Source: Bedellia somnulentella
Taxonomy: Eukaryota; Arthropoda; Insecta; Lepidoptera; Bedelliidae
Assembly (NCBI GenBank): GCA_963576735.1
Contig: OY755178.1
Span: forward strand, 6,758,001-6,822,000
Direction: 5' to 3'
Length of the DNA: 64,000 nucleotides
Below are positions 31,250 to 43,872 of the stretch, piece after piece; position 1 is the first letter of the stretch, and each line of letters starts with the position of its first letter. A program made the translations under genes and the position numbers. The notes under the pieces were generated by a model. That model was not told where the DNA came from, made no database searches, and saw only the letters and a program-made list of their open reading frames with translations.

Positions 31250-31490
31250 ATTAGCTGTGTAGTGTCGGCTAAGAATAGCACTACCCCATCTCTTCCGGTG
31301 GGTGTACGTAAGAGGCGACTAACGGTATTGGGGCCTTTTAAGGGATTTTTGGGGTATGCGGTTGGAGACCCATCACCAACAACCTTTATTCTACCATCTT
31401 TTAACCACTCAACTTCCAAAAGTGGCTGAGAAATTTCTAATTTCTCAGCTCTGGCTACCCCTTTTAGGGATTTATAGCCGTGAGTGTATG
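31250..31490 (+). repeat. Repeat-B copy
   Basis: Nearly complete: 'tgtgtagtgtcggctaagaa' through 'tttatagccgtgagtgtatg'. It lies just outside the piggyBac-like right end. Confidence 0.85.
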
Positions 31491-32425
31491 TATGAATGTA
31501 AATTGATTTCTTACGTTTCCAGGCAAAATCTCTATTACCGATCATCATGAAGCTTTGAACACCTATTACTTCAATTATAAGAAGAAGCACGGGATTGATT
31601 AAATATCATATTCATTCAACGTCTTAAATGCGAGCAAAGCCGGGTATAAGCTAGTGCACCATTTATTTCAAATATTCTACGCAAAGTATTTGAAGAAGTT
31701 TGCAAATCCTAAAAGATTTGTTCAGTACAGTTCAAATTTGAATTTTAAAGGTAAAAACAAGCCCAACATGTGTCATTGACTAAATGTTCAAACTAATTCA
31801 AGAGTTTACAGTTCTCCAAAATTAATAATGAGCATAGAAATCTTCGTCACTATTCGGCAACGATCGTGTTCCCAAGCGTTGGGAGACGATATGTATATAG
31901 AGTGGTTAAGTGCATGTCATGATTTATCAGTAACGGAATTTGATTCGATAATTCCATGTTGATTTTCGTGATGTTCAATAAGTCCAAAATGCGAGGTTAT
32001 CCACACGGTTGCGAATATGCTACAATCTTTGTTGGATTAAAGAAAGAAAGAGAGAGAAAGAGAGACATTTATTCGCTGCACAGATGAGCAAGAAAAATAT
32101 AGTAGAACATAAAAAGAAAAATAAAAGCATTGACACAAACAAATTGGAAAAAAAAAACATGAACAAAAATATAGAATAATAATAGAGAAAACAAAGTAAG
32201 TACTTCGTTAATTGTATAGTACTTATAAAACCTTGTCCTTGATGTCTTGAACCATCGTGAAAAATTTAGCTGTGATCGGATCAACCGTTTAGGACGAGTT
32301 CTGTGACAAGCCTAATACAAAAGTCGGGGGTAAATGGAGCTTCGCTCGCTACGCTCCAATAAAGTCAAAATTAAATTCACATTTGAAAACAAACCCAAGA
32401 AGGGTGTATGAAAGCAGCTCTATAT
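31491..32425. other. intergenic, unassigned
   Basis: No gene supported. 'cgagcaaagccgggtataag' at about 31630 resembles the end motif of the LINE-UTR-type repeats. Confidence 0.45.
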
Positions 32426-32800
32426 AATTGGCCTATACCTCGCTTTTATAACATACCCTTTTTATATTATAAATCGGTAAAGGACATCAAACTTAACAAC
32501 TTTTCCCGTGGAATGACTGTCTAAAATATTTAAATTTTCTAGATATTTAATAATTAAAAAAAGTTCAAACTGAGAATGTATAGAATGAGATTCTTTGCTT
32601 CAGTGGAAATAAGAAATAAAAAAAAGACATCTGATATATGCTTTTTGCTCTGTAAACAAAAACATAACTTCTTTTCTTTCGGTATTTTCCAGTTCAATCG
32701 CTCGCTTACCGGTTTATTTTCATGATATTATTTTTCAACGACGATCAATAGAACTGAAAAATACCAAAAGAAGGAATATTTTTGTTTATTAGAAGGAGCG
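32426..32800. mobile_element. foldback element copy 4 (right arm largely lost)
   Basis: Head 'aattggcctatacctcgctt', left arm 'gttcaaactgagaatgtata', and the same spacer orientation as copy 1 (ccagttcaatcgctcgctt). The right arm is degraded. Confidence 0.8.
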
Positions 32801-32984
32801 AAATCGGGATCAAATGTATGTAAAACCAAAATATCATGATTTTGAGAGAGAATAAATTTACATATAACCGTATGGTGCTCATTGTGTATCAATTACTAGT
32901 CTTAAATAAATCATTGCATCATTTAAATGTTGGCTTGACTCACGTCTTTAAATCTCTCTCTCCTCTAAGCCACTTTCAAACTCA

Positions 32985-33690
32985 AACGTTCACGGCTTGT
33001 ATCCTCGAAGGAGTTGCATAGGCGACATGATAGTCCAGTGGGTAGAACACCCGCCCGAAAACAGAAGGGCGTGTTTCCAATCCTGGGACGTGCCTACACC
33101 AATTTGTCTTTTCTAAAGTCATATGTGTGGTTAATTTATCATGGTTGTTAACGGTGAGGGAAAACATCGTGAGGAAACCCACATGGCTGAGTTGTACTTA
33201 GTCATGTGACAGTGTATTCGTACAAAACGGCGATAGGCCTGCCCCCTATCACGTGAGTACACTGTCTAAGCAAAACGTGGGTACCTTCTCTGGAAACTGA
33301 GTTCAGAAGTATTGGTACCTCTGCCAACCCCTTCAGGGATAAACGGCGTGAACGTTTATGTTATGTTATGAGTTGCCACTCTGCTACCACTGCCGAGTTA
33401 CTACCACTTCTGAACATCATGTAACGTTATTGTCACCTTATGTTCAGAGTACCCATGTTTTGCCTGGACTGTGTACTCACGTGATAGGGGGCAGGCCTTT
33501 ACGCTCTTTAGTACAAATACACTATCACATTTTAAGTACAACTTAGGCATGTGGGTCTCCTCACAATGTTGTCCCTCACCATTAATAATTAACTATGATA
33601 AATTAACAACGATTACACATGCCTTTATCTACACCTCTCTGCATGATAGGCGAGCTTTCTTCCCACTGACCTTTCAAGGTTACAACATTA
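32985..33690 (-). mobile_element. SINE-A copy (reverse) interrupted by a second SINE-A
   Basis: The 3' end fragment at 32985-33012 (aacgttcacggcttgtatcc) and the body from about 33372 to 33690 form one diverged reverse copy. A younger forward copy sits between them. Confidence 0.7.
33019..33371 (+). mobile_element. SINE-A copy, near full length
   Basis: tRNA-like head with box A 'tagtccagtgggtag' and a box-B-like 'gtttccaatcctggg', the body 'gtgagggaaaacatcgtgag' and 'cacgtgagtacactgtctaa', and the tail 'cgtgaacgtttatgttatg'. Confidence 0.85.
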
Positions 33691-34095
33691 ATTTACCATA
33701 ATATTTTGGTGTCATGTGTTATTTTCCTGTAAGTACTATGATATTATATCTAAAACATGACTTATAAAATGATCTGATTCTTATATTTTCATAGAGCTTC
33801 TCATTATTCTACATTTTGAATTATATAACCGAAATCAAAAGCGTAACATTATGAAAGTGTACTTATTTATTTAAAAAACTAAAGTGCACATTAACATTGT
33901 AAAGAGGGCTGCTCGTAAAACTAATGTGAATTGTGCGCTTCGCTACATCAAAGTGTTTAATCCCTGTAATAATAACAATGCACTTGCCATGCATAAAATA
34001 TTATACTCAGAAAACACTTTATGGTGGTTGTAACAAACATTATGTGATTTGATGTGGCATTCGTGGTCCAGTAAATGATTCAATATATTTAAAAC

Positions 34096-34215
34096 TTCGG
34101 TATATTCAAATAACAGAACTAGTGACCACGTCTGTGGCCGAACCGATAGGTAATTGGGTTTGGAGGTTGCGGCTTTGAGTCCTACTGAGAGCAAAATTTA
34201 TTTGATATGCATAAA
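34096..34215 (+). mobile_element. SINE-C copy, tRNA-like head
   Basis: 'tctgtggccgaaccgatagg' and 'gaggttgcggctttgagtcc' correspond to boxes A and B of a Ser/Leu-tRNA-like head; 'actgagagcaaaatttat' follows, as in the copy at 41502. Confidence 0.65.
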
Positions 34216-35688
34216 TGATTGTTTCTTACTCAATACCTTATGCAATGTATGAATTAAAGACGTTGTTACTGTTTGATTATATGTTTATTAGCCTCTTACG
34301 ATACCCACGGGAAGAAATGGGTAAGCACTATTCTAAATTACGATCCATTGTCTCTGCCAACCCATTTGCTACTAATACCGTGAGCGTTTTACGTAGGATG
34401 TCAACCATTTAAACTCTTTAAAAAGTAGCTGACAAGTCATGGGAATTACAGGTTCGTAGTCGCGTTATAAAGAGCTGCCTTCTGGTTGGAACGTCGCCAA
34501 CGATACTTTTCTTCTATTTATTCACTTTGTTTACTGCTAATTGTTTGTTTCTTACACTTCAGTTGGACCACAGATTGCATAAGAGTTTTTAGTTTACGAC
34601 ATTCGAAACCTTTTTAATTAACGGTCAATTTAATTATAATTTTGGTTACATGCCCTTATTTCTTCTATATACGATATTAAATTAAAATAATACCTTAAGG
34701 TAGAAGGTTCTTTAAAAATAAATAAATTTATAAAAGTCAAACAACAAGTTTAACTTAATTAGACCACCGCTTGGCTAGGTGTTCGTATGATTTGTAATTT
34801 CAAAATATTTGTAAATACAACAGCATATAGTTTTAAAATGTTAACAAATTTAATGTGAGACTTTCAGTAATGCTTTTAACATTCTTTTCTCCTCTCCACG
34901 CACACTTGTGAAAAAGTTTTTCTTCTTTTGACGGGAAAACGTGGCCTATTTTGCCGACTCCCGAAATAAGCCGCCCTAGGCTCCAGCCTACCGTTAAATC
35001 CGCCACTGTGTAAGTGTGTTTTTTATATCAATATTAAATGTTGTAGGTACTTATGTTAGTTGTTTTTAAACTTGCAGATGCAACCTTTAACTTCTTCATT
35101 GTTGACTTCACCAACCTTATTTTACATGGAAACTAGTGTTGTAGAAAATTTCATAAGTTTACTATTTGGGGGGTCTTTCATACATATATTTTCGTACATT
35201 TAATTTGAACATAGCATAATGCTTTACTTTAAGACATCCTATAATACAATTAGTAAATATAAATCATTAACACCACTACTGAATGAAAATATATTCATAC
35301 CTTTAATTCTGGTTCAGTTTTACTAGTAGTACTAGATGGCAATTGATTTTCTAAAAGAGACGACACGGCGATAGGTACGTTTGCCCTTTTAACTACCAAT
35401 TTGGCTCAGGAAAAGTTAGGGCTACCTATTTTTGGAATATTTGCTATGAGTTTACGTAATTAGGTCGGTAGAGAGAGAGTACGGAAATAGAGTTATTCCC
35501 TTCTGCCTACCTACAGCTGGGGCGCCTACGCCCCTAAGGTTTGAAACCGGAATTGAGTGTCCTTACTGACACCCTAACCCATACATTTAGGGTGTTAAAT
35601 GTTAATTAAATATCCCTACCAAGATACAGTGTATAGGATGATTTCACCGTAGTAAGCCAAGCAAGTTGAGAACGGGTTAGCAGACATT
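34216..35688. other. intergenic, no gene supported
   Basis: A Repeat-B fragment lies at about 34286-34335 (gcctcttacgatacccacgg). Another short repeat-like stretch, about 34890-35010, is rich in pyrimidines (cgccctaggctccagcctac). The rest is AT-rich and unassigned. Confidence 0.5.
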
Positions 35689-35826
35689 CGCCCGATTTCT
35701 GAATTGAGTATTCAAGCTGATAACGACTTAAGTATCGTTTTGTCTCATACAGTTGCTAAGATTTCAATGCGACAGAACGATACTTAAGTTGTTCGCAGCT
35801 GGAATACTCAATTCAGAAATCGGGCG
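35689..35826. mobile_element. palindromic MITE, arms about 56 bp
   Basis: The left arm starts 'cgcccgatttctgaattgag' and the right arm ends 'ctcaattcagaaatcgggcg'. The inner part 'cttaagtatcgtt' pairs with 'aacgatacttaag'. Spacer about 25 bp. Confidence 0.85.
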
Positions 35827-35976
35827 ATTAACAACTACTACCGTGATAGTAGCCGTACCCGACAGCTTATCCTGCCCTTTAAAGCAGTGATTTATTTAAA
35901 ATTAAATTGGAAACAATGTAAATTTCGAATAATAATGATAATGAAATAAATATGTTACGGCACTATGCCACGAATC

Positions 35977-36136
35977 TGAATCTCACACAAATAAACACAA
36001 ACAAGGGCCCAATACATACACGAAATCTACATAATGAGAACCAACCATTGAAATGGAATAGTAGTTACATTTAGTAGTATCATTATGTAGATTTCGTGTA
36101 TGAATTGGGCCCTTTGTTTTGTTTATTTGTGTGAGG
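35977..36136. mobile_element. palindromic MITE, arms about 54 bp
   Basis: 'acacaaataaacacaaac' and 'cgaaatctacataatga' in the left arm pair with 'tcattatgtagatttcg' and 'gtttatttgtgtgag' on the right. A diverged single-arm relative lies at about 36298-36385 (cagaaccaaccgatgaaa versus gagaaccaaccattgaaa). Confidence 0.8.
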
Positions 36137-36399
36137 TTTAGTGTGTAACTTACTTATTTATACTCACGCCTTTTATTAATTTGAATTCATTTTTTACAAT
36201 TTAGATGTTAATTAAACTTTGTACTATATACTTTATAAGCAATAGGAACAATGGGAGTATAAGAAAGTAAGCACTATGCAAGTGTTTAAAAATAAAACAC
36301 TCACAAATAAATATCAACACCCAGCTCAATGCATACACCTTTATGTACGCTACATATTCAGAACCAACCGATGAAAATCCTAAATACACGGATTAGCTT

Positions 36400-38740
36400 A
36401 ATTTAAAATACGCTAAACCAAACATGAATTATAATTGGGTCTAAAAAATACAGGCCAACTGGAAATTCAAAACATGTTTAGGATGAATGACAGCGAAACG
36501 TTTCACGATCGTCCGACATAAAGCGCCGAATGAAATGACGCAGAGTTTGGGAAACACAATTTTAGGTTTATTTGAATGTTGTTTCATGGAAGCAAATTAA
36601 GCGGCGGGTAATTGATGTGTCACAAAAATATACGCACTTGTTCAACGAGTTGACGTGTACGGGTTTTGCTGCTTGGTTTAAGAAACTTTTGTACGGGAGT
36701 ACGTTCTATTAAAGGATTTGAATTCACTTTAACATTATAAAGATAAATATACTCTTTTATTTTACTTGTCTTCTTTTTCGGTATTAGAACAATTTATAAT
36801 TCAATTAGTTACAATTTTGTCATCATCGTTTGTTATTTATCAAATTTGTGTTTCAACATTATAGCATTTGTATACTGAAATTGTAAATTTAATACTGAAT
36901 CACGTACTCACGCCTATAGTTCCCATTGTATAGCAGACGCTGAGACTATTTTTCACATATACCATTTCATACAATTAGTTATCCGTGATAAACTAAATGG
37001 TCATTTATCTTTATATTTACTTATTATATTTTAAATAACTAATTAAGTAATAATTATTAAAATGTCGTCAGTTCAGTCAGTTGTGTAAAGTGTAAAATCT
37101 TTGCTTGATATTCCAGTAACAATAAACATGCGAGAAAAATATTTAGTTTGCTTCAAATTAAAGTGTTTATCATGTTTATTTTTAAATATATATATATATA
37201 TATATTATATATTAACGCTATGAATCCAAAACAGTCTTAACCTCCGAATTAACACTTCCTTATTCACTTTTTTTACATATTTCATCATGATTTACACAAT
37301 ATAACATCATGTTTATATATTACATGTTCATGCGTAAACGAAGCTTCTTAAATGCAGACTCACTACGAACGATAGAAAATATGCATCTTTTTTTATAATT
37401 TACGCAACTATTATTTATTTTATCGAAATATTTTTTGCAATAGTGTGACATTTGATTATAATTAATTCATAAAAACCATAATCTTTGCTCTTTTGAAGGT
37501 TAATTTCTAATATCACCAAATGGGGAATTACTTCCTGATAGTAAATTTTATTGAATCTAATAAATAATACAGAGCATCTATCACTATAAATAGGTTTTTT
37601 TATTAAATGTTGAAATATAGTATGTATGTAAATGTTTTACTTGAAAACCGAACGTCAATTCAATACCCTATGACCATCATTTGAAATATCGTGTTTAGGA
37701 AATGGTTGATAGAGGTCAAATGAACTTTTTTTTGACATCTACCAGCAATGTATTACGAATATATTAATAATCCTAAACAATGTATTTACGTAAATAGCTT
37801 GATTCTCGTTACAGTGCAATTATTTCAAAACGGTTTCTTCAAATAGATTTCGCATAGAATTCAAGTTACTTCAAAATACTAACTATAATGGTTTTTTCAA
37901 TCCAATTACAACTCTTATGTTCGGTGCGGCTGCATTTAAAAGTATCACTTTAGATTCAAACTATAGCCAGCATTCACTGATGAAACGAGAAAGAATCAAT
38001 GTCAATTTTAATCTGAAAGTCTGATCTGACCTGAATCGGTCGTCATCTAAAACTTATATTTTCAACAAAACTTGCACTTCATATTTATCGACACCGACAT
38101 TTGGTCGACGACGACAGTTTGTAAATTTTCAAGTAATATCAACTTTTCCTTTTAAATACTAAGGTGAAAGTATGGTGAGGTTTATAACGTGCGGAAATTG
38201 AAAAATCTTGATCAATACAAAGTAAAAATAAATATTACATTTGCAGTATCAGTTGTTACACTGTACACGCGATTACAAAATATTATTATATCATAAAATA
38301 TAGTTTGTATCATCATCATCAGGCATGCTTCATAACAAGGAAAAAATGCTACCCTCAAATCTACCAATCTCTGCGACATCATGCACAATAAACGTAAAAA
38401 ATATTCCAATAACATTAACAACGGAATCAATCAGTAAGTAATTTGCGACAAACCCACAGAACGCAGCGTCCAAACAGGGAGGTCTTTTCGCCCTGTATAA
38501 TCGTCATTTAATCAGTGCTACATTTCTTTATTAGTGTTAATGTAACTTAATATGAAAATAATTAACACATAAGTATTACCGAAAGTGTATTAATTCCAGG
38601 AATTTTATTACCTTCTCAGAAAATGTTCACAACACAATTTCGAAGCTATTTCAGAAATGTATAAAATAATATTTTAACATTATTTAATATAAAATATTAC
38701 CTGGGAAAATTTTAGCTATGAATTGTATGTAATTCTGAAA
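36400..38740. other. intergenic, no gene supported
   Basis: Mostly AT-rich. Includes a non-repetitive, less AT-rich patch at 36470-36690, a weak RTE-like LINE tail at 36904-36955 (minus), and a (TA)n run at about 37185-37206. Another non-repetitive patch lies at about 38000-38130. Confidence 0.5.
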
Positions 38741-38748
38741 TCGTGTTA

Positions 38749-38880
38749 GCTGTTTAGTGTTGGCTTGGGATAGCACTAGCCTATTTCCTCCCGCATTTTT
38801 TAGTGGTCACAATTAATATTCCTGAGACTCTGGCTTCCACTCTTAGGGATTAATAACCGTGAGTGAGTATGTATGTATGC
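38749..38880 (+). repeat. Repeat-B copy, internally deleted
   Basis: 'tgtttagtgttggcttggga' to 'taataaccgtgagtgagt' plus TATG repeats; the middle is missing. Confidence 0.7.
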
Positions 38881-40236
38881 ATGTACGTAAGGAATTGTAA
38901 ACTTTGAAATTTCTTTAGGAGTAAAATTTATAAAATACGTGATTGACATATCAGATTTTGTCATTATAGAGTTTTCATTTGGTTCAACTGATTTAAACTC
39001 TTGGCTCGGCTCAGCCCTGGTTTTCAAAATATATTTACAACTCTACCTTCTCCTTTACCTTTATGCATATTTGAATTACTTAATGGCTTAACGCGCAAAG
39101 ATTGGCATATCAAACGTGGTCCTTTTCGTATTCCTATTTCTTAATAATATAAGTCGTACTCATCTAGTTGAATCAGCAGCAGTTTATTGAGTGGCTAGCC
39201 GCTTATATTACATTAGCATAAAATGAAAAGGCTACAAATCAGTCAGCCATGTAGTAGAACACAACGCTTGACCACTTGGCTGTATGTTAGCTGACTAAGT
39301 TAATGGTCCGCACTATTGTATTTCTAGGCTCGAAAATAATATTGACTGTTGTAAGCGAGATTATAAACCATATCTTTAATACAAACAATTTATAAAATAA
39401 ACCATTTTAGGAAGAAATCTCGACAGCTGAGGCGTATAAGTCAGGTAGATCGTTTACAGATTCAGCGCGTATAGATTAAATTAAGCTTGAGCTTAATGTT
39501 TGTAAAACTTTTGTGCTTACTGTTTCTAAAGATCAATGATTGTGTTTTCTTAATTTATGTGTCTTAATTGTAATGCTCTTAATTAACTTTCTTATAAAAT
39601 TTTAGTTAATCATACTATGTGTCAATTTATAAAAAACTGACATCTTAATTTTCCACTAACAGTTATAGCTGCTTTAAATAGAAAAATATTGATCGCGTAT
39701 ACAATTGTATTGACAATTACAAAACTTCTCTTTTTTGAACCACACAACTGAGAGCCTCGTGTTAATGTAGAAACAAGAGTTTCAGGTTCAGCATGAAACG
39801 AGATATCTAACAATAGTTCTACGTGATTGTGCTGTATCGCCAGCAACCGTCTACGGCACATTCTAATGCTACGGGGCGTAGATAAAATAAGTCTACGTCA
39901 AGACTACGAGTATTTGTAGTAATAAAAACTTTTATATATTTTATAGCGAATATGAAAGCGTAATAATAGGTTCAGAAAGTCGATACTTTAATAAGTATTT
40001 ACGAGTGTCAATTTACTAATGTAGAATTAAACTTTCAAATTAATGTATTTTTAACTGAACCCAACTGAAGATTTAAACTATATGTTAAAAGGACAAAGAG
40101 TCCGATTATTATATTTATGTTGCGTTCTGCTTACACAGATATCTGTAACAGGTTGGCAAAAATGAAATATGAACTTCAGTAGTATTTGAACCTCTTTAAT
40201 CTTTATTGCACATCTTGAAAAATAATTAAATACATA
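38881..40236. other. intergenic, no gene supported
   Basis: AT-rich; short ORFs only, none recognised. Confidence 0.5.
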
Positions 40237-40395
40237 CATACATACATATTTCACGTTAGTTCCCATTGGGGTAGGCAGAGACTATCGATCGCCACTTTGT
40301 ACGATCCTGGCAAACCTCTCTAGCTTCATTCACATCCATATTTTTTTCATACATGCTCTTTTATTCTTCGTACTTCGGACACCTGCCTTTTTGTA
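40237..40395 (-). repeat. RTE-like LINE 3' end
   Basis: CATA repeats, then 'tcccattggggtaggcagag', 'tatcgatcgccactttgtac' and 'acatgctcttttattctt', colinear with 57580-57700. Confidence 0.8.
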
Positions 40396-40404
40396 AAAAG
40401 TTTG

Positions 40405-40629
40405 TAATGTGAGGTTATGTGATCGTGTGAGCAATGACGTGATTCGTGAAAGGTGTGATGTAAAAGATGATATTGTAAGAAAGATAGAAAAAGGAATGTT
40501 GAGATGGTTTGGGCACATAGAGAGGATGGATGACAGTAAATTGGTGAAAGAGATCTATAGAGCCAATGTGGAAGGTAATGTCAGTAGAGGACGACCTCGG
40601 AGGACACATTTGGATCAAATAGAAAATTA
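40405..40629 (+). pseudogene. RTE-like LINE C-terminal fragment
   Basis: 73 open codons: MRLCDRVSNDVIRERCDVKD, IEKGMLRWFGHIERMDD, NVSRGRPRRTHLDQIEN. This matches the C-terminal segment of the 57.6-kb element but lies in opposite orientation to the 3' end just to its left. Confidence 0.85.
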
Positions 40630-40734
40630 AATAATTGTATATGTCGTAGGATGATTTGATGTTAAGGTTTTTTGTTTTTTGTTGTTATCCGGGTAATTAG
40701 GCAACGGTCATAATATTTGTTAATCTTACATACA

Positions 40735-40979
40735 TACATACATATACCCACGGCTATAAATCCCTAGAAGGGGTAGCCAGAGCTAAGGAATTACAAATTC
40801 CTCAGCCACTTTTGGAAGTTGAGTGGGGAAAAGATGGTAAAATAAAGGTTGTTGGTGATGAGTCTCCAACCGCATCGCCCAAAAATCCCTTAAAAGCCCC
40901 AATACCGTTAGTCGCCTCTTACGTACACCCACCGGAAGAAATGGGGGTAGTGCTATTCAATGCCGACACTACACAGCAT
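40735..40979 (-). repeat. Repeat-B copy, near full length
   Basis: CATA repeats, 'ccacggctataaatccctag' through 'gccgacactacacagca'. Confidence 0.88.
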
Positions 40980-41238
40980 GTTAATTTTGTTGTTAATCTT
41001 ACAAGGTTTTTTGCAAAAAAAACTAGTCAGTTTAGTAAAATTGTACTTCTTTAATGCTGATTGGCTGATTTCTGATTGCTCGCCTACTCTTATTCTGATT
41101 GGTTCGTCATTGTGGGATTGAGATATTATAGCTAGAGTTATAAAGAGCAAGAAATGACAATACTGATTTGATACTGGGAACTTTATATTTTTTTTACTCT
41201 TAAGTTGGAGTTAAATTACAATCACGTTTAATAATAAC

Positions 41239-41464
41239 ATAACATAACATAAACGTTCACGCCGAATATCCCCGAAGGGGTTGGCAGAGGTACTAATACT
41301 TCTGAACATCACGTGACTTTGTCACCTGGTGTTCAGAGTACCCACGTTTTGCATGGACAGTGTACTCACGTGATAGGGGGCAGAACTATCGCCGTTTTGT
41401 ACGAATACACTGTCACATGACTAAGTACAACTCAGCCATGTGGGTTTCCTCACGATGTATTCCC
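41239..41464 (-). mobile_element. SINE-A copy with target-site duplication
   Basis: Reverse SINE-A lacking its tRNA head. GTTTAATAATAA occurs just before the (CATAA)n tail at about 41227 and again right after the truncation at about 41469, a 12-bp target duplication. Confidence 0.8.
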
Positions 41465-41501
41465 TCACCGTTTAATAATAAGGACATATTATACACAGAT
41501 C

Positions 41502-41710
41502 AAGTTACCCCAAACTAAGTAACACTTGAATTATGGGATACTAACTCAACGATATATTTAATATAATATAATACACATATAAATAACACCAAAGACTAAG
41601 AAAATAAATGAATGCTCGTCACATAAATGTTGCTCTCAGCGGGGATCAAACCCGCAACCTCCACACCGAAAAGCTAGTCACCTATCCACTCGGCCACGAA
41701 CGTCATAAAT
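41502..41710 (-). mobile_element. SINE-C copy with Ser/Leu-tRNA-like head
   Basis: On the minus strand: 'cgtggccgagtggatagg' (box A), then 'ggttgcgggtttgatccccg' (box B), then the body ending 'cttgatctgtgtata'. The head resembles a class II tRNA but is not a functional tRNA fold. Confidence 0.8.
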
Positions 41711-42284
41711 ATAGATACAAACAATAAAGTAAGTACGTCTTAAATTGTAGTATTGAGGTATTATAGCTAGGTCTTAAAGGGATATGACAATACTTTTTTT
41801 ATTCTTAGGAACTTTTTGTAACTAAAATTAACAATCACATAAAATGTAGGTAGGAATAAAAGTAAGTACGTCTTAATTAACAACCAATCAGAGATGACGT
41901 GTTTATGGGGCACTGCAATCGACCAATCAGTGTTCAGTATTCATAAAAACTGACATTTCGTTCCGAATTCATACTAAACCAACTAGTTTTTTTGCAAAAA
42001 ACCTAGTAAGATTAACAAATATTATGACCGTTGTCTAATTATCCGGGTTTTTTCAAAATCCCTAGGTTTTTTGCAAAAAACCTAAACATCAAATCATCCT
42101 ACGACATATACAATTATTTAATTTTCTATTTGATCCACAATACTATTGTACAGCAAATAACAGTAGGCAGCCTTATCACTCAAAGCAATCTCTTCTAGGT
42201 GATCTTCGGATAGTACATAGATGTATAGTTTAGTTTCAGATGTCATATAAATATGTGTTTAGTTATATTAACTATACTGTAATG

Positions 42285-42690
42285 TAGCTGCGTGCTTAGA
42301 ATAGCAGTAACCCATTTCTTAAGCTGTCTAGGTAAGTCTCAAATTGTCGAACGATGGTCGGGCAAGCATAAGATTCATAAGCACTTGATGCGGCTGGCTG
42401 TGTAGATTTGGCTTTCAATATCACTAACCTGCTCCCAATCCATGTTGGGTTGTATGCAACCAGCACGTAACTGAGCTCGGTTCCAACTCCAAAATTTATT
42501 AATAATTGGCTTATCTTCATACTTTTATTAGTTTACTTTATATTAGCTCGATATGTGACGACTAAGTACTAAACCTCTGCCTAATCATTATTAAATAATC
42601 TTTTTCCCTACAATCTTTCAAAATTGCTGAGAAACTAATGATTCCGAAGCTCTTGCTTCGCATTTTTGGAGTTATAGCCGTGAGTATAAA
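42285..42690 (+). repeat. Repeat-B pieces, interrupted
   Basis: Left piece 42285-42325 (gctgcgtgcttagaatagca) and right piece about 42596-42690 (ctttttccctacaatc, gagttatagccgtgagtata), with unrelated sequence between. Confidence 0.55.
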
Positions 42691-42759
42691 GTACATATGG
42701 ACGAATAACTCTATAAAAGCATAATACATAATAGAGTTATTTACAATAATTAAAATTAA

Positions 42760-43260
42760 GCCATTTATAACAGCTGAACACACATAAATATTCCAGTTAA
42801 AAGTTTCAAATCAATCACCGAACTGTATGCAACCAGCTTGTAACGACGCACGTGCAAATTCTGAAATAGCTGGAAAATGTTAAATTTGTAAAGTTACCTC
42901 TTGTACAACGAAAACCGCGCTGTAATGTAATAACGAACGGACTTCACTCTATAATATTTAAAACATTATGCTTTAGAACAATTTGCCACGTAACTGATAT
43001 TTTAGACATGCTCCACCTCACTATTTGAACAAAAAACGCTGGATCTTGATGTCAATCCCGTGGATTGATAAAAGCTTTTTTTAGTTCCAGAAAGATTATA
43101 CTTACCATTTATATATATTTTTTATTTATATTGCTTATTGTGAATTGCTTTGTATTATAAACAAATTAAGGTAAAAATCTTAATAATATACTAGCGAAAT
43201 TCACCTAATTAAACAAATATTTCATTTGTTAGTTATAACTTAAACTTTGTTACTTTTTCA
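42760..43260. other. intergenic, non-repetitive
   Basis: Patch 42790-42950 is less AT-rich and non-repetitive (gtaacgacgcacgtgcaa). No ORF. Confidence 0.4.
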
Positions 43261-43418
43261 GAGAAAAAGTAAAACTACGAAAGAGGTACGAGAGCAAAGA
43301 ACATTTAAAGTTGGTGCGGAAGAATTGTGGTTTCAGTATAAATCAGGCTAGCTCGATGATATATCGTTCGATTGGTGTTATCGCCGGAACGTTCGAGTTA
43401 CAAATTGTGCGAATATGA
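43261..43418 (+). other. candidate orphan exon
   Basis: After a good acceptor (gttactttttcag) the frame EKVKLRKRYESKEHLKLVRK, NCGFSINQASSMIYRS is open for about 51 codons to a stop. No family recognised and no partner exon found, so it may be chance. Confidence 0.2.
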
Positions 43419-43584
43419 CTAAACTTATGCTATTTCTTTGTTTTAAAATGGTATAATAAGAAAAAATCAATACCATGAACCCCTTTTGTTTTTCACGGTT
43501 TTTACAAGAGGTGACTTGTGGGCTTAGGAATTTTTTCGAATTTATAGCCGTATAAATATGTTTGTATGTACATATGCATACAAT

Positions 43585-43797
43585 ACCCTCGGCTATAATT
43601 CCCAAAAAGGGGTAGCTAGAGCTTTAGAGCTAGAAACTCAACGGCCACATATGGAAGTTGATAGGGAACAAGATGGTAGAAATAAAGTATTGTTGATAAT
43701 GAGTCTCAAGCCGCATTAAAAAGCCCCATACCCTTGGTTGCCTCTCTTGGCACCTGTGGGTGATAGTGACATTCTAAGCCGGCACTACACGGCATCG
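43585..43797 (-). repeat. Repeat-B copy
   Basis: 'ctcggctataattcccaaaa' to 'gccggcactacacggcat', with TATG repeats following. Confidence 0.82.
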
Positions 43798-43872
43798 GTT
43801 TGTATGTATGTATGGTAATAAATTCATATCGAAGACTCTAATCGTAAATTAATAATTTTTATTTAATTTAAT

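Larger units (their letters stand above)
40612..42137. repeat. long inverted repeat enclosing SINE copies
   Basis: The left arm 'ggatcaaatagaaaattaaa', 'gtcgtaggatgatttgatgt', 'ccgggtaattaggcaacggt', 'aaggttttttgcaaaaaa' is repeated inverted at about 41985-42137. The left arm is itself interrupted by a Repeat-B at 40735. The loop holds SINE-A and SINE-C copies and diverged direct repeats of 'gatatgacaatac'-type sequence. Confidence 0.75.
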
